DNA of 64,000 nucleotides from Verrucomicrobiia bacterium (GTDB lineage Bacteria; Verrucomicrobiota; Verrucomicrobiia; Verrucomicrobiales; Akkermansiaceae): NCBI GenBank assembly GCA_030432565.1, contig JAUIGV010000012.1, positions 1 to 64,000 of the forward strand, read 5' to 3'. Shown piece by piece: positions 15,427 to 25,371 of this stretch (position 1 is its first letter; each line of letters starts with the position of its first letter). The notes under the pieces were generated by a model. It saw only the letters and a program-made list of their open reading frames with translations, ran no database searches and was not told where the DNA came from. The position numbers and the translations under genes were made by a program.

Positions 15427-17643
15427 TTAACGGGTTGCCGGATCGGAATCAAGGACGGCTTCCCGCCCGATTGCTTCCTGAATCTGTTCTTTGGTCAGCT
15501 CGGCAGGCTTGTATTGCCCGCCCTCGAGGGTCTCTACATTAAATTTGAGACGCTTCATTTCAGCCTCCCAGCGTGGATCCTTGCCCTTGATGAGCTTCTC
15601 GGAGAGCTGATATCGGCGCCGGGCCTCGAGGAAAAGGGCGAGGGCCAGTTCGGGGTTACGCGGTTTGGCGTTGATCCAAATATCATTGCCCCGCTGGAAG
15701 ATGGCTCTCCCCTCGTAATAGTTGATCCAGGCCTGGATGGCTTCCCGGATCTCTTTTTCTTCACCCAGCTCCCGGGATGGCTCTAAAATTTCGCGCCGTT
15801 TTAGGATGCGGGACTCTGCTTCACGGAGGAGGGCCAGCGCGCTCGCCTCATTGTCAGACTTCAAGGCCTGCAAAAATGAACTTCTGGCAGCGTGGAAGTA
15901 AGGACGTAACTTGAGCTCTCTGGCCCAGATCAGCTTCATCGCCTTCTGATGGCCTTCTTCGGCGACAGCGTGATTACCAAGGGCATCTTCCACTCTGGGA
16001 AGGCCGGCCAAAGCTGCAGAGAAATTTGGATTGAGTTCCAATGCCCGCTCAAAGGCCTCTTTGGCCCGCAGGTTGAATTTTTCCGCCAAAGCAGGATCAT
16101 TTGTCTGCAAAGCGACATTCGCTTCAATCATCGCCCGGCGAGCGAGAACCTCAAAAGACTTGGGGTCCCACGAACGTTCCCCCGCTTCTTCCAAGATATC
16201 CAGCCCGGCGAAAATTTCTTCGACAGACCTCGCCTCGGTCAGCTTCTCTTCCGCCTCTTGGGAAAGCAAATATCCCTTGGAAAAACTCACTCCTAGGAAC
16301 ACCAAAGCAGCGGAGGTCGCCAAGCCACCGGCACCAATCAACAAGCCACCGGGACGGAAGCCTTGATGGTTTTTAGACCTTGCGCCCGATCGACTTGCGA
16401 GAATCGCGAGCTGGAAGGCACAAAGGGCCACACATGCCGGAAAGTGGAAAATGAAGCTAAAATAGGACTGACAGAGCATCGCGACCAAACCGCCGGCCGC
16501 TCCCAACTGCCAAACCGACAGTCCCGAATCACGATTGTCTCCCTCCGCCAGGTTCATGACCCCCAAAACGCCATGCATGAAAAATAGAACGAGAACGAGC
16601 GCAAACCCCACCAGCCCGTAATCGGAAAGGAGTTGAACAAACTCATTGTGCGCGAATTCAGGATCTCCCATCCAAAGCTGCAAGGTATCGGGATCCCATT
16701 TTTCGAGAGCGCGATACGAGAAGGCCCGGGCACCTCCTCCAACGACCGGAGAGTCGAGGAAGATTTCGAATCCCATTTGCTGAAAGGCCACCCGGCCTCC
16801 GTCGTGCACCTCACGACTCGGCGTATAGTTTACCTCCTGCTCGATCTGCTCCACCCGCTTGTCGGTGATTTTCTGAACCATCCAGACCGAACTCACAATC
16901 CCGGCCACCCCGAGCACGACCACCACGATCGATACAATCCCCGCGAACTTGCTGCGACGTTGTTTTAAATAAAGAACCACGAGGACCATCCAAAAAGTCC
17001 CGCCCACCACAAACGAAACCCACCCACCGCGGGATTGACTTATCAGAAGGCTGGCGATCAACCCGGCACTCAAAAGGGCGCACGCAATCCGGGCCGCCAG
17101 ATTCTTCCCGAAAAAAGCGTAGGAGAGAAAGAAAAAGACCGTGCCATTTAGAAAGGAGGCAAAGGCATTGTAATGTGCAAATAATCCGATGGTGTACCCC
17201 CCGTCTTCACCCGCTGGTTTCCACAAATAAAAAGGGTCTTCCAAAATTGATTGAGAAATTGCCAGCCCCACGTTCGCAAGAGCCAGAAGGGCCAGAAGAA
17301 GAAACCAAAAACCCCGCGCTCCCTTCCCGGCAGACACCACCGCGAGATAAATCCCAATGGCCGACAAAACGAGCGCCACGTCGTGAACAGCCAAACCAAT
17401 CGGACCACCTGCGAGGGCACGACCGACAAAATAAGCCGCCCCGAGGAGTGACAGAATGGTTAGCCAGGGGCGGCTGCCCTGCGCAGGGGCCGCCACTCGC
17501 AAAATCGAGACAAGGAACACGGCAACGCCAAGCCCCAAAAGCCCGATCCCGGTGCGGTTGGTAATCAAATCGATTCCGGTCGCGGCAATTACCACAAAAA
17601 AAACGGCACCCAGTCCCAGGGCTAAATTGGACAATTTATTCAT
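15427..17643 (-). CDS. O-antigen ligase/polymerase family protein with C-terminal TPR region
   Basis: 738 residues. The N-terminal part to about residue 430 has about 11 membrane segments and the periplasmic loop with VGGGARAFSYRALEKWDPDT and FAHNEFVQLLSDYGLVGFAL, which is the Wzy/WaaL (O-antigen ligase family) signature (the H-N-E-x-x-Q box). The C-terminal 300 residues are helical with TPR-like units (ALAEKFNLRAKEAFERALEL, then NPNFSAALAGLPRVEDALG). It would polymerise or ligate a surface polysaccharide. Its start overlaps the sugar transferase stop by four bases (ATGA), so the two are translationally coupled in the exosortase-linked polysaccharide operon. Confidence 0.88.
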   Translation of the reverse strand: MNKLSNLALGLGAVFFVVIAATGIDLITNRTGIGLLGLGVAVFLVSILRVAAPAQGSRPWLTILSLLGAAYFVGRALAGGPIGLAVHDVALVLSAIGIYLAVVSAGKGARGFWFLLLALLALANVGLAISQSILEDPFYLWKPAGEDGGYTIGLFAHYNAFASFLNGTVFFFLSYAFFGKNLAARIACALLSAGLIASLLISQSRGGWVSFVVGGTFWMVLVVLYLKQRRSKFAGIVSIVVVVLGVAGIVSSVWMVQKITDKRVEQIEQEVNYTPSREVHDGGRVAFQQMGFEIFLDSPVVGGGARAFSYRALEKWDPDTLQLWMGDPEFAHNEFVQLLSDYGLVGFALVLVLFFMHGVLGVMNLAEGDNRDSGLSVWQLGAAGGLVAMLCQSYFSFIFHFPACVALCAFQLAILASRSGARSKNHQGFRPGGLLIGAGGLATSAALVFLGVSFSKGYLLSQEAEEKLTEARSVEEIFAGLDILEEAGERSWDPKSFEVLARRAMIEANVALQTNDPALAEKFNLRAKEAFERALELNPNFSAALAGLPRVEDALGNHAVAEEGHQKAMKLIWARELKLRPYFHAARSSFLQALKSDNEASALALLREAESRILKRREILEPSRELGEEKEIREAIQAWINYYEGRAIFQRGNDIWINAKPRNPELALALFLEARRRYQLSEKLIKGKDPRWEAEMKRLKFNVETLEGGQYKPAELTKEQIQEAIGREAVLDSDPATR

Positions 17644-19049
17644 CGTGCTCCTTTGCTAAACAGAACCGCCGGAACGGTCTTGATCAATATTCGAAAATCC
17701 TCCCAGATGGACCATCGGTCAATGTATGCGACATCAAGTTTCACCCACTCATCGAAATCGGTAATGTCACTCCGGCCACTGATCTGCCAAAGACAGGTGA
17801 CTCCGGGCTTCATGCTCAAACGGCGGCGATGCGATGATTTTTCGATCGCCTCAATCTCATGGAGGGGGAGAGGGCGGGGCCCGACCAAACTCATTTCGCC
17901 TTTCAGCACGTTGATCATCTGGGGAAGTTCATCGATACTGAATTTCCGCAAAAACTTCCCGAAAGGAAAGATCCGCGGGTCGGATGCCAGCTTGAAGGCC
18001 GGGCCATCCACTTCGTTCCCGTGCTCCTCCTTAATTTCTTCCAGCATGCGGTCGGCGTCCGGCACCATGGTGCGGAATTTGTAGATTCGGAACGGCTTCC
18101 CATAAAGCCCGGCACGTTGCTGGGTAAAAATTACCGGGGCACCCGGGCTCGCGAGTTTGATCCCAATGATCGCAGCGATCCAAAAGGGTGCGCCAAAAAC
18201 CACAAGCGCCAGCGCTCCAAAAACGTCGACAAGCTTCTTGGCAAAAAGCTGCCAGGAGAGTTCGGGAGTGGACCGGAATACCAACATCGGTCGACCACCC
18301 ACCGCATCAAAGCTGGGTCTGGCAACCTGGGTCCTCAGAAAAGTGGCCCCAATCCAGGCTTCAACTCCCTGCACCTCGCAGGTCTCGACCGCCCGAGCAA
18401 CGCGCTCGAATTCCGCGTGGCCGGTCAGGAAAACGACCCGCTGGACCGATTCCTTTTTGATCAGCTCGTCCAACTCATCAACCGCTCTGGCTTCGAGATC
18501 GAAGTGTTCCACAATTTTCCAGGTCTCCAAAACTCCGGACTCCAGGTCCTCAAGGAACGCTCCGGTTTCCTCGGTTGTTCCCGCAAGCACAACCCGCTCA
18601 AGATATCCTTCCGACGCTGCTCGCGATCGGAGAAACCTGGTCGTCACGCGACTTCGAACCCACAAAAGAATCGAGCTAAACAAAAGCCCGGAACCTAGAA
18701 CCAGCCGCCTTGTTTCCGAGTATTTGCCAAAGACCACAACCAGCGTGATGATTAAGATCACGGTGAGCATCGCCCGGAAAAGCATACTGACGCTCTGGAA
18801 TCTCTGTCTCGAAAGCAAACGGTCGTAAAATCCGAAACGCTCCAGCACGAGCGGCGTGAGAGGCACCACAATAAAAATGATCCAGGTCATCCCCTCCAGG
18901 CCGCTTTCACTGGACGGAGACATTCCAAGCTGCTGCCTGATCGGTCCATGAATCGCGGCGGCAATTACAAATCCCAACCAGACCAGAAATGCATCACAAA
19001 TCTGGAGAGCCTGAATTGAAAAGTGCTGCTTGGCGCCCCGTTCTCTCAT
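17640..19049 (-). CDS. Exopolysaccharide polyprenyl-phosphate sugar transferase (WcaJ/WbaP type)
   Basis: 469 residues. Four to five membrane segments occupy the N-terminus, then a CoA-binding-like central domain, and a C-terminal bacterial sugar transferase domain from about residue 270 with FTQQRAGLYGKPFRIYKFRT, LRKFSIDELPQMINVLKGEM and SLVGPRPLPLHE, ending with GVTCLWQISGRSD. The enzyme moves a sugar-1-phosphate onto undecaprenyl phosphate, the first step in building a polysaccharide repeat unit. It overlaps the EpsI gene upstream and the ligase gene downstream, each by the four bases ATGA. The sugar specificity cannot be told from sequence. Confidence 0.92.
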   Translation of the reverse strand: MRERGAKQHFSIQALQICDAFLVWLGFVIAAAIHGPIRQQLGMSPSSESGLEGMTWIIFIVVPLTPLVLERFGFYDRLLSRQRFQSVSMLFRAMLTVILIITLVVVFGKYSETRRLVLGSGLLFSSILLWVRSRVTTRFLRSRAASEGYLERVVLAGTTEETGAFLEDLESGVLETWKIVEHFDLEARAVDELDELIKKESVQRVVFLTGHAEFERVARAVETCEVQGVEAWIGATFLRTQVARPSFDAVGGRPMLVFRSTPELSWQLFAKKLVDVFGALALVVFGAPFWIAAIIGIKLASPGAPVIFTQQRAGLYGKPFRIYKFRTMVPDADRMLEEIKEEHGNEVDGPAFKLASDPRIFPFGKFLRKFSIDELPQMINVLKGEMSLVGPRPLPLHEIEAIEKSSHRRRLSMKPGVTCLWQISGRSDITDFDEWVKLDVAYIDRWSIWEDFRILIKTVPAVLFSKGAR

Positions 19050-19840
19050 GATCCAATAGTTTTCCCATTCGCCAGCGATTCATCATATCCCTTGCCGGGC
19101 TCCGAGATCACGATTGGAAGGAGCAGCTTGAGAAAGGATTGGATATGGGCCTCGGTTTGCTTTTCATCAAGCTCCGCTCCCGGTTCAAATCGCAAGCCCT
19201 GGTCGCGATGTTTCTTGGTCACGAAGGAAGAAAAGGTGGCATAGGCCCACCGCTGGTCATAACCCTTGAGCAGCCGGTCTTTGATATCTTCGCCGGTGCG
19301 CTCGTAATGACCCGAGACAATTTTCTCGTGCCCGAAGAAGGTATAGTAAAACACTCTCCAAATATAAGCCTTTTCTCCATTCGGAAGAACAACGTCTTCG
19401 TGGTCACCCTCCTCATTTTTCCGAAGCAGGACACGGCGGCATAAGATTTCCCTCACCGGCAAAGCCTCGCCGTTGGGAAGGAGTCCTTCCCATACGTGAC
19501 GTTTCTGGGCCATGAATTGCCACCCCTGGGCATCCAGACAAACCTCGGGACGGTGGATACTCTGGCTAAGATTCTTTCCGGAAAAAACGATCGATGCCTG
19601 GATTGAAGGAAGCATCCCGTCCTGATCCTCGTAGCGCATTCGCTCAAATTCCGTATCCTGGGCAAGTTTTTTCTTCTCGGCGGTTCCGGGTTCCTCGGGT
19701 TTACCCACCCAGTTCCCAATCCTCTCGGGAAGGCTCTTGGCAAGCCGGGAAGGCTTCATTCCCGGGCGATCGGGAAACCCTACGACAGCGCCCGCAAAAA
19801 CGGCAACCACGAGGCTCAGTATGACGAGTCGCTTCTTCAT
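19046..19840 (-). CDS. Exosortase-associated protein EpsI
   Basis: 264 residues with an N-terminal membrane anchor or signal (MKKRLVILSLVVAVFAGAVV). It carries the family hallmark H-R-P-E-V-C-L at residues 96-102 followed by DAQGW. EpsI domains occur either fused to exosortase or, as here, as the next gene. The precise role is unknown, though the conserved His/Glu/Cys cluster suggests involvement in processing or assembling the exported polymer. Its start overlaps the exosortase stop by four bases. Confidence 0.9.
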   Translation of the reverse strand: MKKRLVILSLVVAVFAGAVVGFPDRPGMKPSRLAKSLPERIGNWVGKPEEPGTAEKKKLAQDTEFERMRYEDQDGMLPSIQASIVFSGKNLSQSIHRPEVCLDAQGWQFMAQKRHVWEGLLPNGEALPVREILCRRVLLRKNEEGDHEDVVLPNGEKAYIWRVFYYTFFGHEKIVSGHYERTGEDIKDRLLKGYDQRWAYATFSSFVTKKHRDQGLRFEPGAELDEKQTEAHIQSFLKLLLPIVISEPGKGYDESLANGKTIGS

Positions 19841-20826
19841 GAGGTTGCCTCTCCTTTCACCACCTTGCGGGATGTTCTGACGCTTCGCTTCACCCGTTTG
19901 GATCGCTTCTCCTTAAAATTGAGGAGGTAGTCGATGAGATAAAGGCCGGAGAGGGCGATCGGGAAGAAGATCAGCAGGCCCGCCCAGTCATGCCAGGTTC
20001 CCGTGCCAAAGTTTCCAAAGCCAAAGTTGGCCAGAACGATGATGGTGAAAATTCTCAGAAAATTACCGATGATCGCCAAAGGGAGCGCCGAGGCAAACAA
20101 GACGGCCTTCTTCCAAAGTGGTTTCTGGGTGTAGTTGGCGTAAACTGCCGCGATCATGGTCAGAGCCATCAACGAACGAATGCCACTACAACCCTCGGCT
20201 ACTTTCATGCTGCTTCCCTTGATGAAAATATCTGCTCCGGAGTTCACCAGATCCATTCCGACGAAAGTCCCGAAATTGTAGCAGGATTTCACAATCAAGG
20301 TTTGCAGACTGCCGGTCAGAATGGCTTCGAGCCCCGGCACCGGAATTGAAAACCAGAGAAAAAAAGAAGGGAAAATGACGTGCCTGGCAATCCGGAACCC
20401 GAAAAGGTAATAGGTAAAACCAATCACGACAAATGGAGCCCCAATGATTGCCAATCGCGGTTGAATCGTACGCATCGATACCAGGAAAAAGAACAGGCCC
20501 AGCAAGAGAACGGGGAGCCCCATGTAAGAGGGCTGCGCACTCATCTTCTTGGTCTTTTGAAAGGCCATCCAGATCATCACCCCGAAAGCCACCGGGACAA
20601 AGCGACCGTGCAAAAAATTGTTGTCGTTATTGCAAGCAAACCAGGTCCAACCCGCGAGGCTTTTGCCGACTGCGGTAGGATAGGCGGGGTAAACAAAATA
20701 GATCAGGATCAGAACCCCGAGAGCTCCAAAACCCATTGCCCGCACCGGCAGGGGCAGATCCTTGATGCCCGAAAGCGTCATCCGCCCTTGAACGGGACCT
20801 TCGGAGGCTTGCTTCGAATTACTCAT
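19837..20826 (-). CDS. Exosortase (EpsH/Xrt family)
   Basis: 329 residues with about eight membrane segments. The Cys-Arg-His catalytic set of exosortases is complete: Cys213 in EGCSGIRSLM, Arg258 in IGNFLRIFTI and His279 in TGTWHDWAG. The C-terminus is a Lys/Arg-rich cytoplasmic tail. Exosortases are membrane transpeptidases thought to cut PEP-CTERM tails and pass the protein to the surface polysaccharide. The gene heads an operon with epsI, a sugar transferase and a ligase. Likely substrates in the window are the PEP-CTERM proteins at 22687-22872 and 63065-63862. Confidence 0.93.
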   Translation of the reverse strand: MSNSKQASEGPVQGRMTLSGIKDLPLPVRAMGFGALGVLILIYFVYPAYPTAVGKSLAGWTWFACNNDNNFLHGRFVPVAFGVMIWMAFQKTKKMSAQPSYMGLPVLLLGLFFFLVSMRTIQPRLAIIGAPFVVIGFTYYLFGFRIARHVIFPSFFLWFSIPVPGLEAILTGSLQTLIVKSCYNFGTFVGMDLVNSGADIFIKGSSMKVAEGCSGIRSLMALTMIAAVYANYTQKPLWKKAVLFASALPLAIIGNFLRIFTIIVLANFGFGNFGTGTWHDWAGLLIFFPIALSGLYLIDYLLNFKEKRSKRVKRSVRTSRKVVKGEATS

Positions 20827-20879
20827 TACAATGGGATTAACAGCATTCTCTGGCCTTTCAGCAAGGGAAAAGGGGGCTC

Positions 20880-22568
20880 TTACCCCTTCCGGTCACGGTC
20901 GACTTTAAACGTTCTTCCGCGGAGTTTTGCATTCTTGAGACCATTGATGACATCCCCCGCAATCTCCTCACTGACATCCACCAGGGTGTGCTTGGGAAAG
21001 ATTGTGATTTTACCAAGCGAGCCATCCGGCACTTCGCATTCCCGGTAGATCATTCCGGCGATATCGCCCGGCTTGATATGCTGGGCTTTGCCAATGTTCA
21101 TGAACAGGCAGGCCATTCCCTTGGAATTGTTTCGCTCCGGTCTCGATTTACGGTCGCGCTCCTGCCGTTCCGGGCGCTCCTTGCGGTCGCGCTTTTCATC
21201 CCGCCAGCTCGAGCGCTGCTTCTCGTTCGCAAACGCCTCCTTCTGCTTGTCTTCGGCAATGAACTCGCCTTCCCGCGTCGTTGATTCACGCAGCAGGGTG
21301 AAAGCCGCATTGGCAATATCGGTGGCGGTGTGTCCCTGCTCCAGAAGCCGGTCCAGATAGCCCTGGTAATCGCCGACTTTTCCGCTCTCCAATCGTTCCT
21401 GGATCATCTGGAAAAGCTTGTCCGCACGCTTGCCTTCAACCTGCTCCTGACTCGGCACTCTCTCGCGACGAATGCTCTGGCGGGTGTATTTCTCGATCGT
21501 CTGGAGGCGGTAAATGTCGCGACCAAAAACAAAGCTGACTGCCCGGCCCGAACGTCCGGCCCGGCCCGTCCGGCCGATCCGGTGAACATAATCCTCCGGA
21601 TCGTGGGGAATTTCATAGTTCACCACCAAGTCGATGTCGTCCACATCCAGGCCACGCGCCGCCACGTCAGTTGCGACCAAAATCTCGATCGTACTCTCCC
21701 GGAACCTCGCGAGAACCCGCTCGCGCATCTGCTGGGTCATGTCGCCGTGCAAGCGATCGGCGGCATAGCCCCTGGCCAACAAGCCCTCGGTCACCTCGTC
21801 AACCAAGCGCTTGGTATTGCAAAAGACCACCGCAAGCCGGGGAGGATCAATGTCGAGGACCCGGGAAAGCACCTCCACCTTCGACCGCTGGCGAACTTCG
21901 TAACACGACTGATCGATGGCATCAACCGTCAGCGACCTACGCTCGATTTCGATGGTCTCGGGTTTTTTCCCGAAATTGTCAATCAAGCGGCTCACGCGAC
22001 GATTCATCGTCGCGGAAAAAAACATCGTTTGGCGATCCTCGGGCAGCGCCGCCAGCAGCTCCTCCATCTCTTCCTGAAAGCCCATGTCCAACATGCGATC
22101 GGCCTCGTCAAGAATGACCGTCTTTATATTGCGCGGGTCAAAACTGCGGCGCTTCAGGTGATCCAATAAACGACCCGGCGTTCCCACCACGACGTGAGCT
22201 CCCTTGCGAAGTCCTTTCAGCTGGCGATCAATCGGCGTCCCGCCATAGACAGGAAGGGCGCGCAAGCCCTTGATTTTGCAACCCAACCGGAACACCTCTT
22301 CACAGACCTGCACCGCGAGCTCGCGGGTCGGGCAAACGATCAAAGCCTGGGGTTCGGCGAGATGCGGATCAATTCCGGCCAGAGTGGGGAGGGCAAATGC
22401 CGCCGTTTTTCCAGAACCGGTTTGAGAAAGTCCAATGAGATCCTTCCCCTGCAAAGCGAGCGGAATGGTCTTGGCTTGAATGGGAGACGGGCTCTCGAAA
22501 CCCATGTCAAGCACGGCGGAAAGGAGAACATCGGGGAGGCCGAGGTCGGCAAACATAGGGGTATCCAT
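20880..22568 (-). CDS. DEAD-box RNA helicase with C-terminal DbpA-type RNA-binding domain
   Basis: 562 residues. Helicase motifs in order: Q-motif region [15 protein letters not shown], Walker [13 protein letters not shown] (about residues 48-59), motif [15 protein letters not shown], motif III FFSATM, and motif [16 protein letters not shown] very charged Arg/Glu/Lys linker (about 430-480) follows, then a DbpA-like domain ([20 protein letters not shown] onward). This layout is that of DeaD/CsdA helicases, which remodel rRNA and mRNA, often in the cold. It is transcribed in the same direction as the exosortase operon 53 bases further on; functional linkage is not implied. Confidence 0.93.
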   Translation of the reverse strand: MDTPMFADLGLPDVLLSAVLDMGFESPSPIQAKTIPLALQGKDLIGLSQTGSGKTAAFALPTLAGIDPHLAEPQALIVCPTRELAVQVCEEVFRLGCKIKGLRALPVYGGTPIDRQLKGLRKGAHVVVGTPGRLLDHLKRRSFDPRNIKTVILDEADRMLDMGFQEEMEELLAALPEDRQTMFFSATMNRRVSRLIDNFGKKPETIEIERRSLTVDAIDQSCYEVRQRSKVEVLSRVLDIDPPRLAVVFCNTKRLVDEVTEGLLARGYAADRLHGDMTQQMRERVLARFRESTIEILVATDVAARGLDVDDIDLVVNYEIPHDPEDYVHRIGRTGRAGRSGRAVSFVFGRDIYRLQTIEKYTRQSIRRERVPSQEQVEGKRADKLFQMIQERLESGKVGDYQGYLDRLLEQGHTATDIANAAFTLLRESTTREGEFIAEDKQKEAFANEKQRSSWRDEKRDRKERPERQERDRKSRPERNNSKGMACLFMNIGKAQHIKPGDIAGMIYRECEVPDGSLGKITIFPKHTLVDVSEEIAGDVINGLKNAKLRGRTFKVDRDRKG

Positions 22569-22686
22569 GGCGTATCAATGAGCGTTCGGCACCAGAGGCA
22601 ACGGGCGCTTGTGAAGACCCGCGCAATCTCAGGGTTTTCCTGAATATGCAAGCCAGAAACGAAAGTTCCGCATGAGGATCACTTCG

Positions 22687-22872
22687 TCACTTGCGCCGCC
22701 AAAGCAGGAATAAAATCCCACACAGCCCGCCAATCAGCACGGCCGACGGCTCGGGCACCGAGGTGGTTTCAGCACCTTGCTCCGCGGCCAGAAGGCTGGA
22801 ACCGGAAGCTGCCAGGCAGCCCAGAGAGATCCAGATTCTTGATGCGCTCCTATTCATCGGCGAAGAGTTCAT
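22687..22872 (-). CDS. Mini PEP-CTERM protein
   Basis: 61 residues. A signal peptide (about 1-30, ending near SSLLAAEQG) is followed almost at once by a complete PEP-CTERM tail, VPEPSAVLIGGLCGILFLLW then RRK. Only about eight residues lie between. No clear ribosome binding site is visible; a second Met (MNRSASRIW) is an alternative start. It may be a real mini-substrate for the exosortase encoded 2 kb downstream, or the ends of a larger gene whose middle was deleted in frame. The helicase gene follows after 118 bases. Confidence 0.55.
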   Translation of the reverse strand: MNSSPMNRSASRIWISLGCLAASGSSLLAAEQGAETTSVPEPSAVLIGGLCGILFLLWRRK

Positions 22873-23013
22873 ACGAAAATCGATTCATTTGAACAAGCCA
22901 ATACTGTTTTTGTTCGGCCTCTTTCACGGCAGCCTTCCGAACATCCCGGTCACCCGATCGTGATTCACTTTTCACCACTCCCGCGATTCAATCCAAAACG
23001 GAACCGCACAAGA

Positions 23014-23049
23014 ACAAAAAAAGCTGCCCGGGATAATTACCCCGGGCAG
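23014..23049 (-). terminator. Rho-independent terminator of the TonB receptor gene
   Basis: Perfect arms CTGCCCGGG (23024-23032) and CCCGGGCAG (23041-23049). On the minus strand the hairpin is followed by a run of seven T. Confidence 0.9.
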
Positions 23050-23078
23050 GCCTCTTGGGATTAACACTGAACAAGCTC

Positions 23079-25286
23079 TTAGAACTTGGCCTCGAAACCA
23101 ACGAAGGCGTTACGGCCAATATTCGCGCGAGGTCCACGGGCAAGACGGGAGGTGATGCCCCGCTCGTCGAAGAGGTTGCTCACTCCGGCAAGCAGAGTGA
23201 CATTTTCATTGATGTCGTATGTTCCGGTTAGATCGAAGAGCAGAAGCTCGTCAATTTTACCGGCGCGGGATCCGGCTCCGGTGGTGTCCTGAATCGGTGA
23301 ATCGACATTTTGCGCGGTGCCAAAGGCATCGGAGACAAAGGTCGCATCCAGATTCACGCTCCAGGCTCCTTTCGCGAGGCCAATTCCAGCAGCCAACTGC
23401 CACTCGGGCACGTAGGGGATTTCCGAGCCATCCGTGGCCCCGGCATAGATGTTGTCACTTCCCCCTCCGGTAACTGCCGTGGTCAAAGTGGCATCAGTCC
23501 AGGTCGCACTAAGATACATGGGCATTGAAAGCTCGCTTCCACTGCCCGCGAGAGGATCGTAGGAGATCTGGGCCTCCAGCCCGAAGACCTCGGCTTCCCC
23601 TACATTCTGGGAATTATCAAGAACACCCAGCCCGGCATCGGTCGCGATGAGATTGTCGAAGTCCGTGAAGAAGGCCGCGAAATCGTAGCTCATCTTTGGA
23701 CTCTGGTAACGATAACCCAGCTCGTATCCGATGGACTCCTCTTCCTCAACTCCGCCGCGCGAAGCAGAGCGAGGTCCGGGGGTGGAAATCCCGCGATACA
23801 CGCCACCATAAACAACGCCCGAATGATCCAGCTCGTAGTTGAAACCGATTCCAGGCGAGAAGAGATCGAAGGAATTCGAGCCGGACTCGTTGGCATTGAA
23901 ATCGCGAAACGATTGATCGATGTGCTCGTAGCGAAGCCCGGGAGTCAGGGTCAAATTACCGATGGCAATTTCGTCCTGCACCCAAATCGCGAGAGCGTCC
24001 GTTTCCTGAAAACGATTCCCCTGACTGCCGGGAGCGCCAACGATGCGGTTGGAGATGGCTCCGGTGGCACCGAGAACGATCTGCTCGTCGTTCTGGAAAC
24101 GGCGAACGTCATCTCGATGATAACGTGCTCCGAATTTGAGGAGGTGGTCCACGCTGCCGGTGGCGAAAGTGTAGTCACCCTGGATCTGGTAACCGTATGC
24201 GGAGTAGTCGCGGTTGTTGTTCCGGAAAACCAACGTACCCGGCCCGGTCATTTGAAGAATTTCAAGCCCATTGCCGGTGGCAAGAGCTCCGCGAACCGAA
24301 TTCGCACCCCCGACAATGTCGTCGACCTTGGCCCAGTTGCGGGAGAATTCGTTATAGTAGCCGGCAATCTCAAGGTTGAGATTTTGCGTTGGCTCAATGC
24401 GATACTTCAAATAGGTCCGATGCTGCTCGGAAGCCATGTTGTCAAAACGGGTTCCGGCGTAGCGACGGTCGGGGTTGTTGCGGACATCGTTTTCAGTCAG
24501 ACCAATGTAGGACTCATCCGAATCAAAGTCGGAATAGCCATACTTGAACTCGAGACGCTGGCGAACCGGCGTGTTGGGCTCCCAGAAAAGTTTAATCATG
24601 GGCTCGGTCAGAGTAAAACCAGTATTGCCGGACTCCGGCAGGCCACCACCGGCATCAATGTCGCGGAAGCCGTCACTGCGATGGTGAAAAAGCTCCAGAA
24701 GGAAGCCAAAGGTTCCAGCGTTGTTCTCCACCGTGTCTCCGTAATAGCTATGGGACAGCAAGGTATTGTAGGCCCCGTAGGTATTACGGGTGTAGAAAGT
24801 TTCCTCGGTCGGAATCTCGGTGGAAAGGAAGTTAATCACCCCGCCGGTCGTCTGCGGACCGTACTGGATCTGACTCGATCCCTTCAAGACCTCGATCCCC
24901 GACATGCGACCGGCGCGTGGAGAATAATAGGCGGCCGGCGCGGAATAAGGGGCAGGTGCGGTGAGAATGCCATCCTCCATAATGGTGACCTTTTCGGAAC
25001 GAGTTCCATCACCACCGCGGAGCGAGATGTTGGGAAAATTTCCAAACCCATCTTCTTCCCGCACGTAAACACCCGGGACTTTGCGGAGGATCTGCTGGAT
25101 GTTGGTGAGCCCTTTTTTCTGATAGTCTTCAGCCTCAAGGAAAGCTCCGGCCCCGGTCAGACCAAGAAGGTCTTCGGTACTGCCGATTACGTTGACTGTC
25201 TCCAGGGTCTCGATGGCGTCTTGCGCCGACAACAATCCCACCGCAAGGGCGGAGGTCAGAGAGAAAATTCCAATTTGGTTCGTCAT
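23079..25286 (-). CDS. TonB-dependent outer-membrane receptor (FecA/siderophore type)
   Basis: 735 residues: short signal peptide, a TonB-box-like ETVNVIG near residue 30, a plug domain (KVPGVYVREEDGFGNFPNIS, then LRGGDGTRSEKVTIMEDGI and IEVLKGSSQIQYGPQTTGGV), a long beta-barrel and a terminal aromatic residue (FVGFEAKF). The plug and barrel resemble Fe3+-dicitrate/FecA-type receptors, so ferric-chelate uptake is likely. There is no N-terminal STN signalling domain, so it should not act through a sigma/anti-sigma pair. A TonB gene lies 86 bases upstream and an AraC-type regulator beyond it, all on the minus strand. Confidence 0.9.
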   Translation of the reverse strand: MTNQIGIFSLTSALAVGLLSAQDAIETLETVNVIGSTEDLLGLTGAGAFLEAEDYQKKGLTNIQQILRKVPGVYVREEDGFGNFPNISLRGGDGTRSEKVTIMEDGILTAPAPYSAPAAYYSPRAGRMSGIEVLKGSSQIQYGPQTTGGVINFLSTEIPTEETFYTRNTYGAYNTLLSHSYYGDTVENNAGTFGFLLELFHHRSDGFRDIDAGGGLPESGNTGFTLTEPMIKLFWEPNTPVRQRLEFKYGYSDFDSDESYIGLTENDVRNNPDRRYAGTRFDNMASEQHRTYLKYRIEPTQNLNLEIAGYYNEFSRNWAKVDDIVGGANSVRGALATGNGLEILQMTGPGTLVFRNNNRDYSAYGYQIQGDYTFATGSVDHLLKFGARYHRDDVRRFQNDEQIVLGATGAISNRIVGAPGSQGNRFQETDALAIWVQDEIAIGNLTLTPGLRYEHIDQSFRDFNANESGSNSFDLFSPGIGFNYELDHSGVVYGGVYRGISTPGPRSASRGGVEEEESIGYELGYRYQSPKMSYDFAAFFTDFDNLIATDAGLGVLDNSQNVGEAEVFGLEAQISYDPLAGSGSELSMPMYLSATWTDATLTTAVTGGGSDNIYAGATDGSEIPYVPEWQLAAGIGLAKGAWSVNLDATFVSDAFGTAQNVDSPIQDTTGAGSRAGKIDELLLFDLTGTYDINENVTLLAGVSNLFDERGITSRLARGPRANIGRNAFVGFEAKF

Positions 25287-25371
25287 TTATCTTTTAGTTA
25301 CTTGAGAATGAGTCGCAGTAGCAGGCCGGAGCCGGAGTGGGGGCGGGGTGAGAACGCGATTGCGTGTTAGT

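Noticed and set aside
14974-15786. A 270-codon plus-strand open frame
   Set aside because: Antisense to prs and the O-antigen ligase gene; no protein-like motif.
23823-25370. A 515-codon plus-strand open frame
   Set aside because: It lies antisense to the well-supported TonB receptor gene and has no domain or signal features; the long frame comes from codon bias of the real gene.
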